Below are positions 20,167-30,407 of a DNA stretch of 64,000 nt, piece after piece. The position numbers were made by a program, and so were the translations under genes. The stretch's first letter is position 1, and each line of letters begins with the position of its first letter. Source of the stretch: Mesostigma viride (lineage: Eukaryota > Streptophyta > Mesostigmatophyceae > Mesostigmatales > Mesostigmataceae); contig RPFO01000050.1 of assembly GCA_009746045.1 (NCBI GenBank), positions 3,221,216-3,285,215 on the forward strand. The letters run 5' to 3'. The notes beneath the pieces were generated by a model that worked only from the letters and a program-made list of their open reading frames with translations, was not told the origin of the DNA and made no database searches.

Positions 20167-23078
20167 TAATTCCCCCCCAAATGAAAGCAGTGCAGCTAAC
20201 CTTGGATGGTGATGCAACTGACGACGCCGATGACATCGGGTATCGTCATCGGCGTCGTCAGTGTCAGTCCTCCCACCACGTTGTTCTTCGAAGGCGGTCC
20301 AGTTTACCTGCAAGTAAGAGGCATACAAGGAAGTCAACTAAATCATGTTCAGGAAAACTTAATTGCAGAAAAAAGATGCTATCAATAAATGGCAATTTTT
20401 ATAGCGGAACAAAATTTCAGAAATCATAGGGGGAAAAACAACAAAACCTAATCAGCCAACATAATTTACCATGATTACATGAACAACAATATGGCATGCA
20501 TGCAAGATGCAAACAACTTATTTTTAGGCACGACTAAAAAGGTATACTTACCGATGTCATCCCCTTTGCCGTCGAGATGTCGATAGTCGCAGTACCCTGC
20601 TGCCGGGCGCGAACAAGGGCCTTTTGTTTTGCTAGGAGGGCTTCTAGCCTGGCCAGTTCTCGCTCTGCCTCCTTCAAATCCGGCTCGAGCTCCATATCCA
20701 CGTCGCTGAATTCCAGTTTAGCAGGCGCAACCGACAGCACCGTCGGCGTGGCGACCTCCGCCTTGGCCTGCGCTGCTGCCGGCGTGGCGACCTCCGCCTT
20801 GGCCTGCGCCGCTGCCGGCGTGGCGACCTCCGCCTTGGCCTGCGCCGCTGCCGGCGTGGCGACCTCCGCCTTGGCCTGCGCCGCTGCCGGCCTGGCGACC
20901 TCCGCCTTGGCCTGCGCCGCTGCCGGCGTGGCGACCTCCGCCTTGGCCTGCGCCGCCGCCGCCGTGGCAACCTCCGCCTTGGCTTTCTCCACAGCAGGCG
21001 TGGTGACTACCACCTTTGTCCCTGCCTTTGCCTCGCTGCCCTGCACCGCAGCCCCAGCCACAACTCCCTTCGCACGCTTCACAGGCACCTGCTGCGCGGA
21101 CTCCTCCACCTGTCTCTTTTTCACCGGATCCTGCATGTTGTTGGGGTCCACAGAGGCAGCATGCAGCCTTCACGGCTGCTTGGGACCGCTTGAGGACTCG
21201 GTACGCCGTCATGTCCTCGGGGTACACTCCATCAAGAGCCACCCAAGCACATATTTCCTTGCTGTTCTCGTCTTGGGGGAGGTCGTTGAGGGCGAGCTCG
21301 TAAGTCTTGCTTGCACCGTCATGCTCGACGAACAGGATTGAGTGTGGGATCTTCCTTTTCTTGTTGATGGAGCAGACTTTACCAAACTCCCAGATCCACT
21401 CATCCTGGTCCTTCTTAGGGTCCTCTAGGAGAAACCGCACGGCGATGAACATCCCGATTTTCGGCTGGGCATCCTTTCGGATGGTGGCCACGCGGCTGAG
21501 CTGCGGCAGAAAGTGACCAAGGCCCAGGTCGAGGGGGGTACCGCGTTCCTTTTTTATTTGGGGCTCCCGTTCCTTCTTGAGTTTCTTTGGCGGCACATCA
21601 GCTTTCTTCTCTACTTTGTTTTTCTGCGTCTTTGGAATGAACGGCGCCGCGGCCTCGGCTGCCGGCGCCGCGGCCTCGGCTGCCGGCGCCGCGGCCTCGG
21701 CTGCCGGCGCGCGCCGCGGCCTCGGCTGCCGGCGCCGCGGCCTCGGCTGCCGGCGCCGCGGCCTCGGCTGCCGGCGCCGCGGCCTCGGCTGCCGGCGCCG
21801 CGGCCTCGGCTGCCGGCGCCGCGGCCTCGGCTGCCGGCGCCGCGGCCTCGGCTGCCGGCGCCGCGGCCTCGGCTGCCGGCGCCGCGGCCTCGGCTGCCGG
21901 CGCCGCGGCCTCGGCTGCCGGCGCCGCGGCCTTGGCTGCCGGCGCCGCGGTTTCTGCGGCGGGGGGAGCCGACGTGGCCGATGGGGAAGCGGCCACGGCA
22001 AGGACAGGGTTCCTTGGTGGCACAGGGGGCGGCGCCATGATATAGACGACCGACTGTTCTGAAGCTGAGGCCGGCTTTGTAGTAGATTGCTCAAGTGCAG
22101 CGAGCCTGGCCCGGAGGAGCGCGATTTCCTGCTCCTGGGGCGTCAGGGTGTTCTCGACCTGCGCATGCCACAATTTCGGGGAAACGGACACAACCAACTA
22201 GGTACAATAGTTAGAGGACGTGATTTCTTGAGCTATTTGCTCATCTGACATGGGGGCGCTTGAAAATGGCAAAGGCAAAGCGGAGCCCGCCGCCTTAAGG
22301 CGGGCGTAACAGGTTGCATGGTGGGGTGCTGGCATGCATAAATAAATGGGGCGGGGTGCTGGCATGCATAAATAAATGGGGTGGGGTGCTGGCATGCATA
22401 AATAAATGGGGTGGGGTGCTGGCATATATGCATTACAAGTATTAAATTTTTTTTCTAGGCTTGTCAGTCACTGCATTTCTTAACCAGATTTATATAAGGG
22501 CGCGCGAATACCCACGGTTTAAAATGAACATGTTCACGAGCATGGAGAGTGGAAAGCAACAATCTTTGCCGACGACATACAGTAAGCTAGTAGCCAGAAT
22601 GCTTTCTTGCCGTAACATACCTTGGCCGGGGCTTGTGGCTCGAGGTGAGTCTTGTCTTGCTTGGTCTTCGCCATCTTGGGCTTTGGCACCCCGACCTTCA
22701 CCTACGATCGTGCGAGTGATACGACGATTGTGGGGAAACAAAGACAAGCAAATCAATTAAAAGAAGGAACTTGACATCGAAGCTAGCGGCAAGTACACAA
22801 TTTTACTCCAATATACTAATGCTGCCGGATCAGAAAATATTGCATGCATGAAGTTCGGTTGCCTTTGCATCGGGAAAAGAAAAGCATTCAGTTCGAATAA
22901 GTCCAATGTAGAGCTTAGCTATACCTTTGGCGTGTCCAGGTTGGTTAGGTTGGCCAAGGCACCCCCCTCGTCCGGGTTGCGAATGCCGCGCTTCCCGCTA
23001 TTCGCCTTGTACTTCGAATTCGACAAGTATCGAGACAGCTCGGCGGCTACAATTAATTTCCGCGCCGGCTGGAATACC
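20167..23078 (-). CDS. CACTA accessory gene, exons 3' of the copia insertion
   Basis: Second protein of the CACTA element, read on the minus strand. From 23078 the exon continues the frame of 31111-31445 and reads KLIVAAELSRYL...LDTPK, with a GT donor near 22930. A short exon lies at 22701-22621 (KPKMAKTKQDKTHLEPQAPAK). The main exon from 22159 starts TLTPQEQEIALLRARLAALE, a short coiled coil. It then has a 7-residue Ala/Pro/Glu repeat, a Lys-rich segment and a compact domain with IGMFIAVRFLLEDPKK, WEFGKVCSIN and ILFVEHDGASKTYEL. A 12-residue AAAQAKAEVATP repeat and an acidic ELEPDLKEAERELARLEALL helix follow. The donor is near 20551 and the last exon near 20310-20167. Frame shifts near 21170 and 21700 are unresolved. 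A TNPA-like DNA-binding or regulatory role is guessed from position only. Confidence 0.6.
20217..20262. repeat. Perfect 18-bp inverted repeat (hairpin)
   Basis: Arms ACTGACGACGCCGATGAC at 20217-20234 and its exact complement at 20245-20262 are separated by ten bases. It falls in the predicted last exon of the accessory gene, where it would encode an Asp-rich then Arg/His-rich stretch. Confidence 0.9.
20738..20990 (-). repeat. 36-bp coding tandem repeat (about 7 copies)
   Basis: GC-rich 36-bp units encode AAAQAKAEVATP repeats in the accessory protein. The period is divisible by three, so copy-number change keeps the frame. It produces unrelated Arg-rich frames on the same strand and Ala-rich frames on the other. 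Confidence 0.9.
21655..21950 (-). repeat. 21-bp coding tandem repeat (about 14 copies)
   Basis: Units of about 21 bp built on GCCGCGGCCTCGGCTGCCGGC encode an AAPAAEA heptapeptide in the accessory protein. One irregular unit near 21700-21720 (GGCGCGCGCCGCGG) shifts the frame and separates the N-terminal exon part from the conserved domain. Confidence 0.9.
22321..22430. repeat. 30-bp tandem repeat (about 4 copies)
   Basis: Four copies of a 30-bp unit containing GGTGCTGGCATGCATAAATA, at 22325, 22355, 22385 and 22415. It lies in an intron of the accessory gene. No coding role is seen. Confidence 0.9.
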
Positions 23079-23775
23079 AGTTAACGCCAAGCGCATTGGC
23101 GTGATCCTGATTCGGCATATCTCTGCGATTCCAGCGGCACCGGAACGAGTTCATTCCGACAAGTATCAAGAAAGTTATGGCGTTCCGACTTCCCGGTCGC
23201 GCGCGAGCGCGAGCCGGCTGTTCTTCTAAGTCGGACGTGAATATTTGCCGACGACATATGGGGTCGACAGTAATTCCTGGGCTGACAGGAATTAGGTGCT
23301 GTACCTACGACGGTATTGGATTAATACGTCGTACGCAGGAAATAGGAACCTTAACCTGTGGTCTGTTGGTACCGCAGGCTTAGTCCTGGACTTCTAGGTG
23401 CAGATGCTATAATCACTGTGGTGACTGTACTCTGTGGTCACTGTGCCTGTATGGCAGACCTACTGTATAGGAACTGGGCGCTGTACAGGTAGTGAATACT
23501 GTACCGGGAGTGTTATTACTGAGCAGGCCTCCTAGGCTGCTCAGGACTAGCAAGCACAGTGCACAAGTATATAAACAATAGGCCAGTGCCAAATGGGCAT
23601 CTCTTGCGAGCCCGCCTCACGTGTTGTGCCTTGACTTGGCAAGCTCGTGTGCAAGCCTCAAGTGTTGAGCGCTGTAAACATTATCCGATTTAACAAAGCT
23701 CCGTTTCCAACCATATTCACACATTGCTGCATTGCAACCATATCCTTCACATTGCGTGTGCTAAGAAGCTTAACT
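23079..23775 (+). repeat. 5' LTR of the copia element
   Basis: Starts AGTTAACGCCAAGCGC and ends GAAGCTTAACT, so the ends form a short inverted repeat AGTTAA/TTAACT. A TATAAACAATAG-like box near 23570 may be the promoter. Differences from the 3' copy are a T/A near 23410, an A/G near 23564 and one A in a run near 23766. Confidence 0.92.
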
Positions 23776-23869
23776 CAAATTACAACCAGTCTCAGCGGAA
23801 CGGCCAGGAGGGTCGTTGCCGGTTGCGGTGTGCAGCGTTTTACGACGAGAGGAGCTCGTCCGGTGGTGA

Positions 23870-24780
23870 ATGGTGCAGGAGGAACAACGGCAGCAGGATT
23901 TCCGGTTTCGGCAGTCTGCTGGGGGTTCGATTTCTCCTGAATTACGCCGTGTCGTTCGGGATCTATCTTTGTTGCTTGCAGATCGTCCGCCTGTAAATCG
24001 CAGCTTCGTGCAATTCGTCGACGACCAGGTCGAAGATTGGGAGCGAATTCTGCGACACGTACAAACCATCGTCATTCCGGAGCACCGGAGCATCGACGAC
24101 CTTGAGCAGGAGCTTCACGGGTTGGTCGGCATCCAGACGGTGATTACTGCAGTAGCAGAGCGAGTGCGGACGGAGTTGGCAGCAAGGCGAGGCGAGGTTG
24201 CGGAGGCAGCTGGCGCAGGGCGACACGAGTTTGTGCCGACAGTAGCGGGCGCGGGAGTACCACGTGCTTTCGCAGGCGGCATCGGCGACGAGGGTGTTGC
24301 AGCGGGACCAGTTAGGCGTGAACGACGCGGAGCGGAGCATCACAGGCGGCTTGCAGAGGTCGGGGCGACAGCGGAAGCCATCGCCGGAGGACAGCGCGAC
24401 AAGAGTCGGCAGGTTTCCAGAGCGAGTAAGAGTTCCTTTTCAGGAGCTGCCCCTTCGCGTTCGTGTGACGCGTTGGGAGGAGTTTGCACCTCTTGGGTAC
24501 GATAGTGACCTTGAGGTAGGGCAGGGGGTGTCGCTGGGCTAGGCGACGAGACACTTGGCGACCACGAGGTGCCAACGTACAATCCGCGAGGGCCAACGAC
24601 GGGTTGTCACCTGTCTACTTTACCAACGGTGACGATTCAGTCATCGCGGGCCGACAGCGGGTCGACGACGGCGCAGCAGGTAGCAGGGTACCAGAGCTGA
24701 TTGTGGTGAGCGACAGCGACGACGACAGCGACAAGGAGAACCAGGACGCGCCTGGGGCCAGCCGTGGTGGTCTTGCCTGA
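23870..24780 (+). pseudogene. Extra 5' ORF of the copia element, unknown function
   Basis: Coding-like sequence before gag, broken over three frames. The N-terminal part (from 23870) is helical and charged: ISPELRRVVRDLSLLLADR, VDDQVEDWERILRHVQ and RSIDDLEQELHGLVGI. The middle (about 24264-24542) has LPLRVRVTRWEEFAPLGYDSD. The end (frame closing at 24780) is acidic: VVSDSDDDSDKENQDAPGAS. About 300 residues if joined. No known retroelement domain was recognised, and no membrane segment. It may be an extension of gag or a separate protein, and frame breaks near 24300-24600 prevent a decision. Confidence 0.5.
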
Positions 24781-24882
24781 GTGGTAACACTTGGCACTTT
24801 CCTTTCTTGTTCAGTAGCTTATATTGCTTTAATTGCTGCTTGGCCACTTGGCTGGCTGTAGCAGATCTGAACAGAGGCCATC

Positions 24883-26068
24883 ATGGAGGATGGAGCTATC
24901 AACCAACAAGCGGGCTTTATGGGCTTCGGCGGCGCGGCGCTGGGCTGGATGGACGAGATGGACGCGATGGACGCGGTGGACGCGATGGACGCGGGGACGG
25001 CCAGGCGCTGGGAGACCAGGCTGAGGTGCCAGATAATCAGAGCCAAGGATCGCAGGGCGGGCAGCACGCGCCAGCCGCAGATCAAGCGGCGCCTAAGCGA
25101 CCAACTGTTGCTGAGGGGTACGCGGTGCTAGGCCAGTTTCAGTCCATCAAGGACAATTGGCAGCCCCGGGATGCTGAGAGGATGTTAGAGGACATGAACT
25201 TGTACACGGAGATATACAACGGTGACAAGCTTCGCATCCTGGCGTCTAGTGCCTACATACGGCAGTCGGCGAGGCGGCTGTTCAAGTTTGTTCGGGAGCG
25301 ACACGCGGCGGGGGACACCTGGACGGCGTTTATGACGCGACTCAGGTCGTTCCTGAGTGACAAGAGGACCATAGATGGGTCCCACCTGAAGCAAGAATAC
25401 CTGGACTACAAGCCCATCAAGGGGCAACTAGTGGTCCACGCCTTTGAAGACTTCGTCAAGCTGAGGGAGGACGCCATGGCCAAGGGCTTCTTCGTCGCAG
25501 ATCGGATGGCCATGGGCGACTTTCTCAAGTCGCTGCAGCTGGATCCGGTCACCATGGATAATGTGACCATCCACATGCGACAGGTCCATGGCTGGGCAGC
25601 CATGACGGACCAGTTGTATGAGTGTTTCAGCGGCAAGTACGTGGGTGGTAAGCGCCCTCGTCAGGGTGATGAGGAGGCCACTGAACCCACGGTTAAGTCC
25701 ATGAGGGGATCGGGCCACGGGGGCCCAGCGCCTCGAGAGGGCCTGAGACCTCTTCAAGGGGTCGAGGAAGGTCCAGGAGGGGGCGTGACAGAAGGGCTGG
25801 ACGGGGGACCCCGCCGAAGTCGGGACATCCACAGTCCCAGTTTGACTTCAAGAGGGTGGGTGGTCCTCCCAAGGCTGGGCCCAGCAGTGGGACCTCACGG
25901 GACATCAGTCAGGTGGAATGTTATTTCTGCCAGGGGAAGGGTCACTTCAGGAATGAGTGTCCCTCGTACCTGAGGCAGGAAGGTCAGAGCAAGCCAGCTC
26001 AGGGTGGCAGCAAGGACAAGGCTGGTCCATCCCAGGACAAGGGCAAGGGCAAGGCTGCTGATCATTGA
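24883..26068 (+). CDS. Copia Gag with CCHC zinc knuckle
   Basis: Starts MEDGAINQQAGFMGFGG at 24883, with a small Met/Asp repeat (MDAMDAVDAMDAG). A one-base shift near 24990 leads to the main frame: the capsid-like helical region (NWQPRDAERMLEDMNLYTE, AYIRQSARRLFKFVRE, HAFEDFVKLREDAMAKGF). A second shift near 25830 leads to the knuckle CYFCQGKGHFRNEC (CX2CX4HX4C, about 25921-25962) and a Lys/Gly-rich tail. It ends at UGA 26066-26068, in the same frame as pol. Gag packages the RNA into particles. The two shifts may be assembly errors, because the rest is open and conserved-looking. Confidence 0.8.
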
Positions 26069-29000
26069 TATGAGCCTGCACACATCCCTGAACCCTGGAG
26101 GGTGCCCCCAGGGGTGTGTAATGAAGCTGCTAGTGACAGCAGTGAGGGGCAGCCCCATGCTCTAGTGAAAGAGCCTATTGGACACGATGGGGCAAGCTTG
26201 GTTACCACAGAGAGTATGCCAGCTGTAGCTGCAGTGGTTACTCGCCAACGTGCCCGCCATGGCGGTGCTGAGCCTGAGGTAGGACCTGGTGATGTGGACC
26301 CAGGTGGATCTCAGAAGCATTCTGACCGTGCAGGACTGGCACAGGATGGTCAGGATGAGGATAGGGCTGGAGACAGTCTGACAGGCACGACCCTGGTGCC
26401 TCCTGTACATAAGGGATCTGTACATACCTTGAGTGCTAATAATGACAATAAAAGGTTTTCTCTCTTGTATGACATTGCCTCAAGGTTGCATACCATGTTT
26501 GGCCATGCAGCTCAGTCTTTGCAAGTTGCTAGACGGCTGGGAGGAAGTGAGTTGTACTCCATCTGCCAACAGGTTGCTCAAGCTTGCAAGTGCAGGCTAG
26601 TTGCTAGAAAGCCCAAGCAGTCTCATGCCAGGACTCCTATTTTGCAGCCAGGCCATGTGCAGGTAGATATTCAGAGAATCAGGGGTTTGAAGCTGCTGGT
26701 GGCAGTGGACAGATATACCAAGTACAAGACCCTAGAGATCCTGCCTGACATGGAGAAGCCTACATTGATTGCTGCTCTGAAGTTGACAAGGAGCAGGTAC
26801 CCTGGGTTGGAGTTGTTGCAGTGTGACATTCAGTTTGAGTGCTGTGAGAACCTGCCAGAGTTTCCAGAGTTGCTGATTACACCCAGGGAGAGCCACGGCC
26901 AGCAAGGGGTGGTGGAGAGAGCCATCCAAGAGATCAAGACTGTGCTGCTGGTGGAGAGGATTCCAAGGACGTCATCTGCCATTGTGACATCTGCATGGCT
27001 ACGTTCTGTGGAGGACAGGCTGAACCTGAGGACTCCCATGTTCTTTGGTGACATTGCCATCAATCCTCTTATGCTGCATACCAGGATGCTGCCAGCTGAT
27101 GCTGAGCAGGCATGGAAGGAGAAGCTAGAGGCCAAGTTCCTCAAGCTGAGGCAGAAAGACAAGGGCTGGAGTGTCCTAGAACCTAACGTTGGACAACAGG
27201 TTGTTGTGTGGAAGGAACCAAGCTTTCCAGGGAAACGTGGCAGCTGGCATGATGGGGTGGTGACCCGAGTAGAAGCCGCTGGCCATAAGTGCTGGGTGGC
27301 CATTGATGGCTCCCAAGCAGTGCACCGTCTGTCCTGGTCAAAGATCCGTCCCCGGGGAGGTAATCAAGGAGACCTCTTCCAGGTGCCCGCTGGTGTACAA
27401 GGCGGGGGTGACGTGGAGCTTCCTGATCAGGGTGCTACAGCTGTATCGAGCCCTCAGGGTGACCCTGGCCCGGCCCCTGGGGTACCTTCACATACGGTGG
27501 TTGGGCAAGCAGGCGGACAGGCTGCACCTCCGGAACGGCCCGACACCAGGCCTAGGGGTGTGCGTCTATCAGATATTGTACAGGCTTTGCAAAGAGCCAA
27601 GAAGGAGCCTAAGGTGTCCAAGCTTGTCCAGTTGGATGAACCTGAGGTAGCTGCCATGGAGATAGATACCAATGCACAGGTTTCTGTCATGGGACCTCAG
27701 CATACAGGAGAACTGCTGGTCGGAGAACCAAGTTGCCCCTGGGTGTCTGATTTCAGTGGTAGGACGCATCTAAGGGTGTTGGGAGAGGTTACTGCCCCTG
27801 TCATGGGTGTGGATGTGACCTTCCTTGTCCTAGAGGACTATGATGGCCCTGTGATTTTGGGTCAGAATTTTCTGGGCAATCCTGGGATTTCTATCAGAGC
27901 TACAGCTCTGAGAAGAGATGGCTGGGGGATGATTCCCCTAGAAAATTTCAGGACAACATTTCCAGTCAGGTGCAGGGCCAAGCCGGTCAAGGGTGTAAAA
28001 TGGGATGAAGGGGAGGTGCCCCCAGCGGCCAGTTTGGTTATTCCAGCTGTGTTGCACCCCAGCAGTATTGGCATAACTCACAGGAGCCTTGCTGCACACT
28101 CTCCTTTGACATATGACCAGCTGGTCCAAGAGATGAGCTCGCCTACTTTGTTTGAGGCTTGGAAGCTCGCCTTCTCCAAGGCATTGGAGGAGTGGTTGCA
28201 GTTTGAGTGTGCTGCACCAACAGACAGACGTCCCCCAGCATCAAGGAAGCTTGCTTTGAGATTTGTGCTGAAGAGGAAGGTTGTGGATGAGGTATCAGTG
28301 CCCCATGTCAGGCCTGTCCTGAATGAGTATCACGGCACGGGGAGTCTGCCAGGAGAGGAGCTATACACGCCAGGGATGCTACACGACACATGGAGAATTT
28401 TGCTATGTCTCTACGTGGGGTTGCTGAACAGGGGAGCAGCTATGTCATCAGTGCTGCTGGACTTCAAGAGGGCATTTTTAAAATCTGATCCAGAAGTGGC
28501 CAGGAGGGTGTGGAAGCAGGATGAGCCTTACTGTGTTGAGGTGCCTGCCATCTGGAAGCTGGAGCTGCATCAACAATTCCTGGTTATTCTGAAGGGCCTG
28601 GAAGGACTCAGGTCGAGCCCAATCATCTGGAGACTCACGCTGCAGGAAGCTCTGATCAGTGAGTGTGGCTTGAGAGTGTCTTCAGTTGATCCCTGTTTGC
28701 TGCTGGCCCAATGGGAGGGTCTGCCAGTGTATGCTAGTTTGCATGGAGATGATCTGCATTTGCTAGCCCCCACGACCTGGCTGAAGAAGTTTATTCCTGT
28801 CATCAGTGGCAAGTTTTCACTGGGCAAGGAGCTGTGGCAGGAGCCCAACAAGCCTGTAGTGTTCTGTGGAATGCAGGCTACCCTGTTCAGGAGGGACGGG
28901 GAGTGGAGTATCAGGCTTCAGGCTGGAGGAGATTATAAACAGACCATTGTGAAGGCCTTGCCAGAGAAGATCACCCAGGCTGCAGGACCTGAGTTGAGAG

Positions 29001-29659
29001 GCATGTGGGCCTGGTTTGCCAGCATCTGTGGTCCGTCTTTGATGGTCCATAGCAGAATGCCTGATGAGGTGCTTGAGGATGAGAAGCCTCGAGTCATAGC
29101 CCGGTTGGTGGAGAGTACCCCTGATCTGATTTTGTCTGGGATTGACTTTACCCAGCCTATCACCTTGGAGATCTTTGTTGACAGTTCCATGGATGCTCGC
29201 CAGGTTACCAAGGTCAGGGGGAGATCTGCTGCTCTGTTTGCTTTTTATCAGAGCAGGGCAAGTTTGTTCAGCTGGTACAGCAGACTGCAGAAGAGGGTCT
29301 GTATCAGTTCAGATGTGGCAGAATGCAGGGCCATATGCGAGGGGATCCAGTCCAGCCTGTACATAAAGGAGTTAATGCTGGAGCTGGCTTCAGTTACCCC
29401 TTGGACCTTGCAGATGGAGACGTTGTTGCTAACAGACAGCATGGGTATGGTCCAGTTTGTTCACAAGCAGCTGGCCAGGAGCCGGGACCTGGATTATTTG
29501 TTGCTGAAGGAGTTGGCCAGTTTGGTTGACTTGAAGCATATCCCTGGCGAGGAGAACCCTGCTGATGCATTGACAAAGCTGCCACACAAGGCCCCAGCCC
29601 AGTACAATGTACTGAGGAAGCTCATGAATGCTGACTGTCAAGTCGGTCTATCTGTCTAA
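26069..29659 (+). CDS. Copia Pol: integrase, protease-like segment, RT, RNase H
   Basis: One open frame of nearly 1200 codons directly after the gag UGA, without an intervening in-frame AUG near the start. This suggests Gag-Pol by stop readthrough. Integrase (about 26470-27350): RLHTMFGH finger remnant, catalytic D in VQVDIQRI and in LQCDIQFE, E in GVVERAIQEIK. Next a retropepsin-like segment (about 27655-27880): EIDTNAQVSVMG and GPVILGQNFLG, with DTN where DTG or DSG is usual. RT: LDFKRAFLKSD, GLRSSPIIW, and LHGDDLHLL (HGDD at 28742-28753). RNase H: LEIFVDSSMDAR, SSDVAECRAI, DSMGMVQF and ENPADALTKL. Protease between integrase and RT is atypical for copia, where it normally precedes integrase. 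Confidence 0.88.
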   Translation, partial: YEPAHIPEPWRVPPGVCNEAASDSSEGQPHALVKEPIGHDGASLVTTESMPAVAAVVTRQRARHGGAEPEVGPGDVDPGGSQKHSDRAGLAQDGQDEDRAGDSLTGTTLVPPVHKGSVHTLSANNDNKRFSLLYDIASRLHTMFGHAAQSLQVARRLGGSELYSICQQVAQACKCRLVARKPKQSHARTPILQPGHVQVDIQRIRGLKLLVAVDRYTKYKTLEILPDMEKPTLIAALKLTRSRYPGLELLQCDIQFECCENLPEFPELLITPRESHGQQGVVERAIQEIKTVLLVERIPRTSSAIVTSAWLRSVEDRLNLRTPMFFGDIAINPLMLHTRMLPADAEQAWKEKLEAKFLKLRQKDKGWSVLEPNVGQQVVVWKEPSFPGKRGSWHDGVVTRVEAAGHKCWVAIDGSQAVHRLSWSKIRPRGGNQGDLFQVPAGVQGGGDVELPDQGATAVSSPQGDPGPAPGVPSHTVVGQAGGQAAPPERPDTRPRGVRLSDIVQALQRAKKEPKVSKLVQLDEPEVAAMEIDTNAQVSVMGPQHTGELLVGEPSCPWVSDFSGRTHLRVLGEVTAPVMGVDVTFLVLEDYDGPVILGQNFLGNPGISIRATALRRDGWGMIPLENFRTTFPVRCRAKPVKGVKWDEGEVPPAASLVIPAVLHPSSIGITHRSLAAHSPLTYDQLVQEMSSPTLFEAWKLAFSKALEEWLQFECAAPTDRRPPASRKLALRFVLKRKVVDEVSVPHVRPVLNEYHGTGSLPGEELYTPGMLHDTWRILLCLYVGLLNRGAAMSSVLLDFKRAFLKSDPEVARRVWKQDEPYCVEVPAIWKLELHQQFLVILKGLEGLRSSPIIWRLTLQEALISECGLRVSSVDPCLLLAQWEGLPVYASLHGDDLHLLAPTTWLKKFIPVISGKFSLGKELWQEPNKPVVFCGMQATLFRRDGEWSIRLQAGGDYKQTIVKALPEKITQAAGPELRGMWAWFASICGPSLMVHSRMPDEVLEDEKPRVIARLVESTPDLILSGIDFTQPITLEIFVDSSMDARQVTKVRGRSAALFAFYQSRASLFSWYSRLQKRVCISSDVAECRAICEGIQSSLYIKELMLELASVTPWTLQMETLLLTDSMGMVQFVHKQLARSRDLDYLLLKELASLVDLKHIPGEENPADALTKLPHKAPAQYNVLRKLMNADCQVGLSV

Positions 29660-30407
29660 AAGCTGAGAGCTGGGTGCTTAAGTCTCTGGATATCAGGCTG
29701 GGAGCTTGATTGTACATAATCCTGAGCACACCTTGAGGGGTGAGACATGTCTCTGGTGTGGGAATGTCTGACATTGTCTCTGATGGAGAGATGTCTATCT
29801 GGGGTTTTCATCTCAGTCTGAGGTTTCCCCAGATCTGTGGTTTGTGGGCGGGGTTCGATTCCCTGGTGCCGTCTTAAGGCGGAGTTTCACGGACTGGCTG
29901 ACCCATCCACCATGCTGGTGAGGTGGCGACAGGTCCCCTGATTTTCCACGGTTGGAACGAGTATAGGAGCTTGTGTTTTGCATGTGCTTCGCGTAGATGT
30001 TGTGTCTGGTTCGATAAGGGGCAGCAGACCGGCGCCGACTCCCGTCTGGGGGTCAGCAATGTTTTCTGATGAGCTGTTGTGGGTGATCTGTGGGGTTTCG
30101 CCTAAGGTCCTGAAGGTTGTACATACTTCTCAAGTTCTTAACTGAACACCTATGGGCTGCCACAGTTGGCCAACCTCTTGTACATGGGTAACACAACGAG
30201 CCTCCCGTGAAGGGATAGGGACTCATTGTAATTTGTTTGTGCTCCTGAGCCAGTATGGGTGCTATGTACATATAATAAGGAATCCAAGCTGACTGTCATG
30301 CCCAGCGGGTTGTGACTTGTAGTCTGGGGAGGATATCCAGTACCCATTGTGTGTGTTTGTATGTAGACTTGTGTGAGCTGCTACAGCTCAAGAAAAGAAA
30401 GGATTGG
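29660..30407 (+). other. Copia 3' non-coding region with polypurine tract
   Basis: About 750 bp without a supported gene between pol and the 3' LTR. A purine run AAGAAAAGAAAGG lies just before the LTR at about 30391-30403 and is the probable plus-strand primer site. Confidence 0.6.

Noticed and set aside
20674-22094. Arg/Pro-rich ORFs of 98 and 458 residues on the minus strand
   Set aside because: They are alternative frames of the 36-bp and 21-bp coding repeats. The Ala/Pro/Glu frame joins to the conserved domain and to splice signals.
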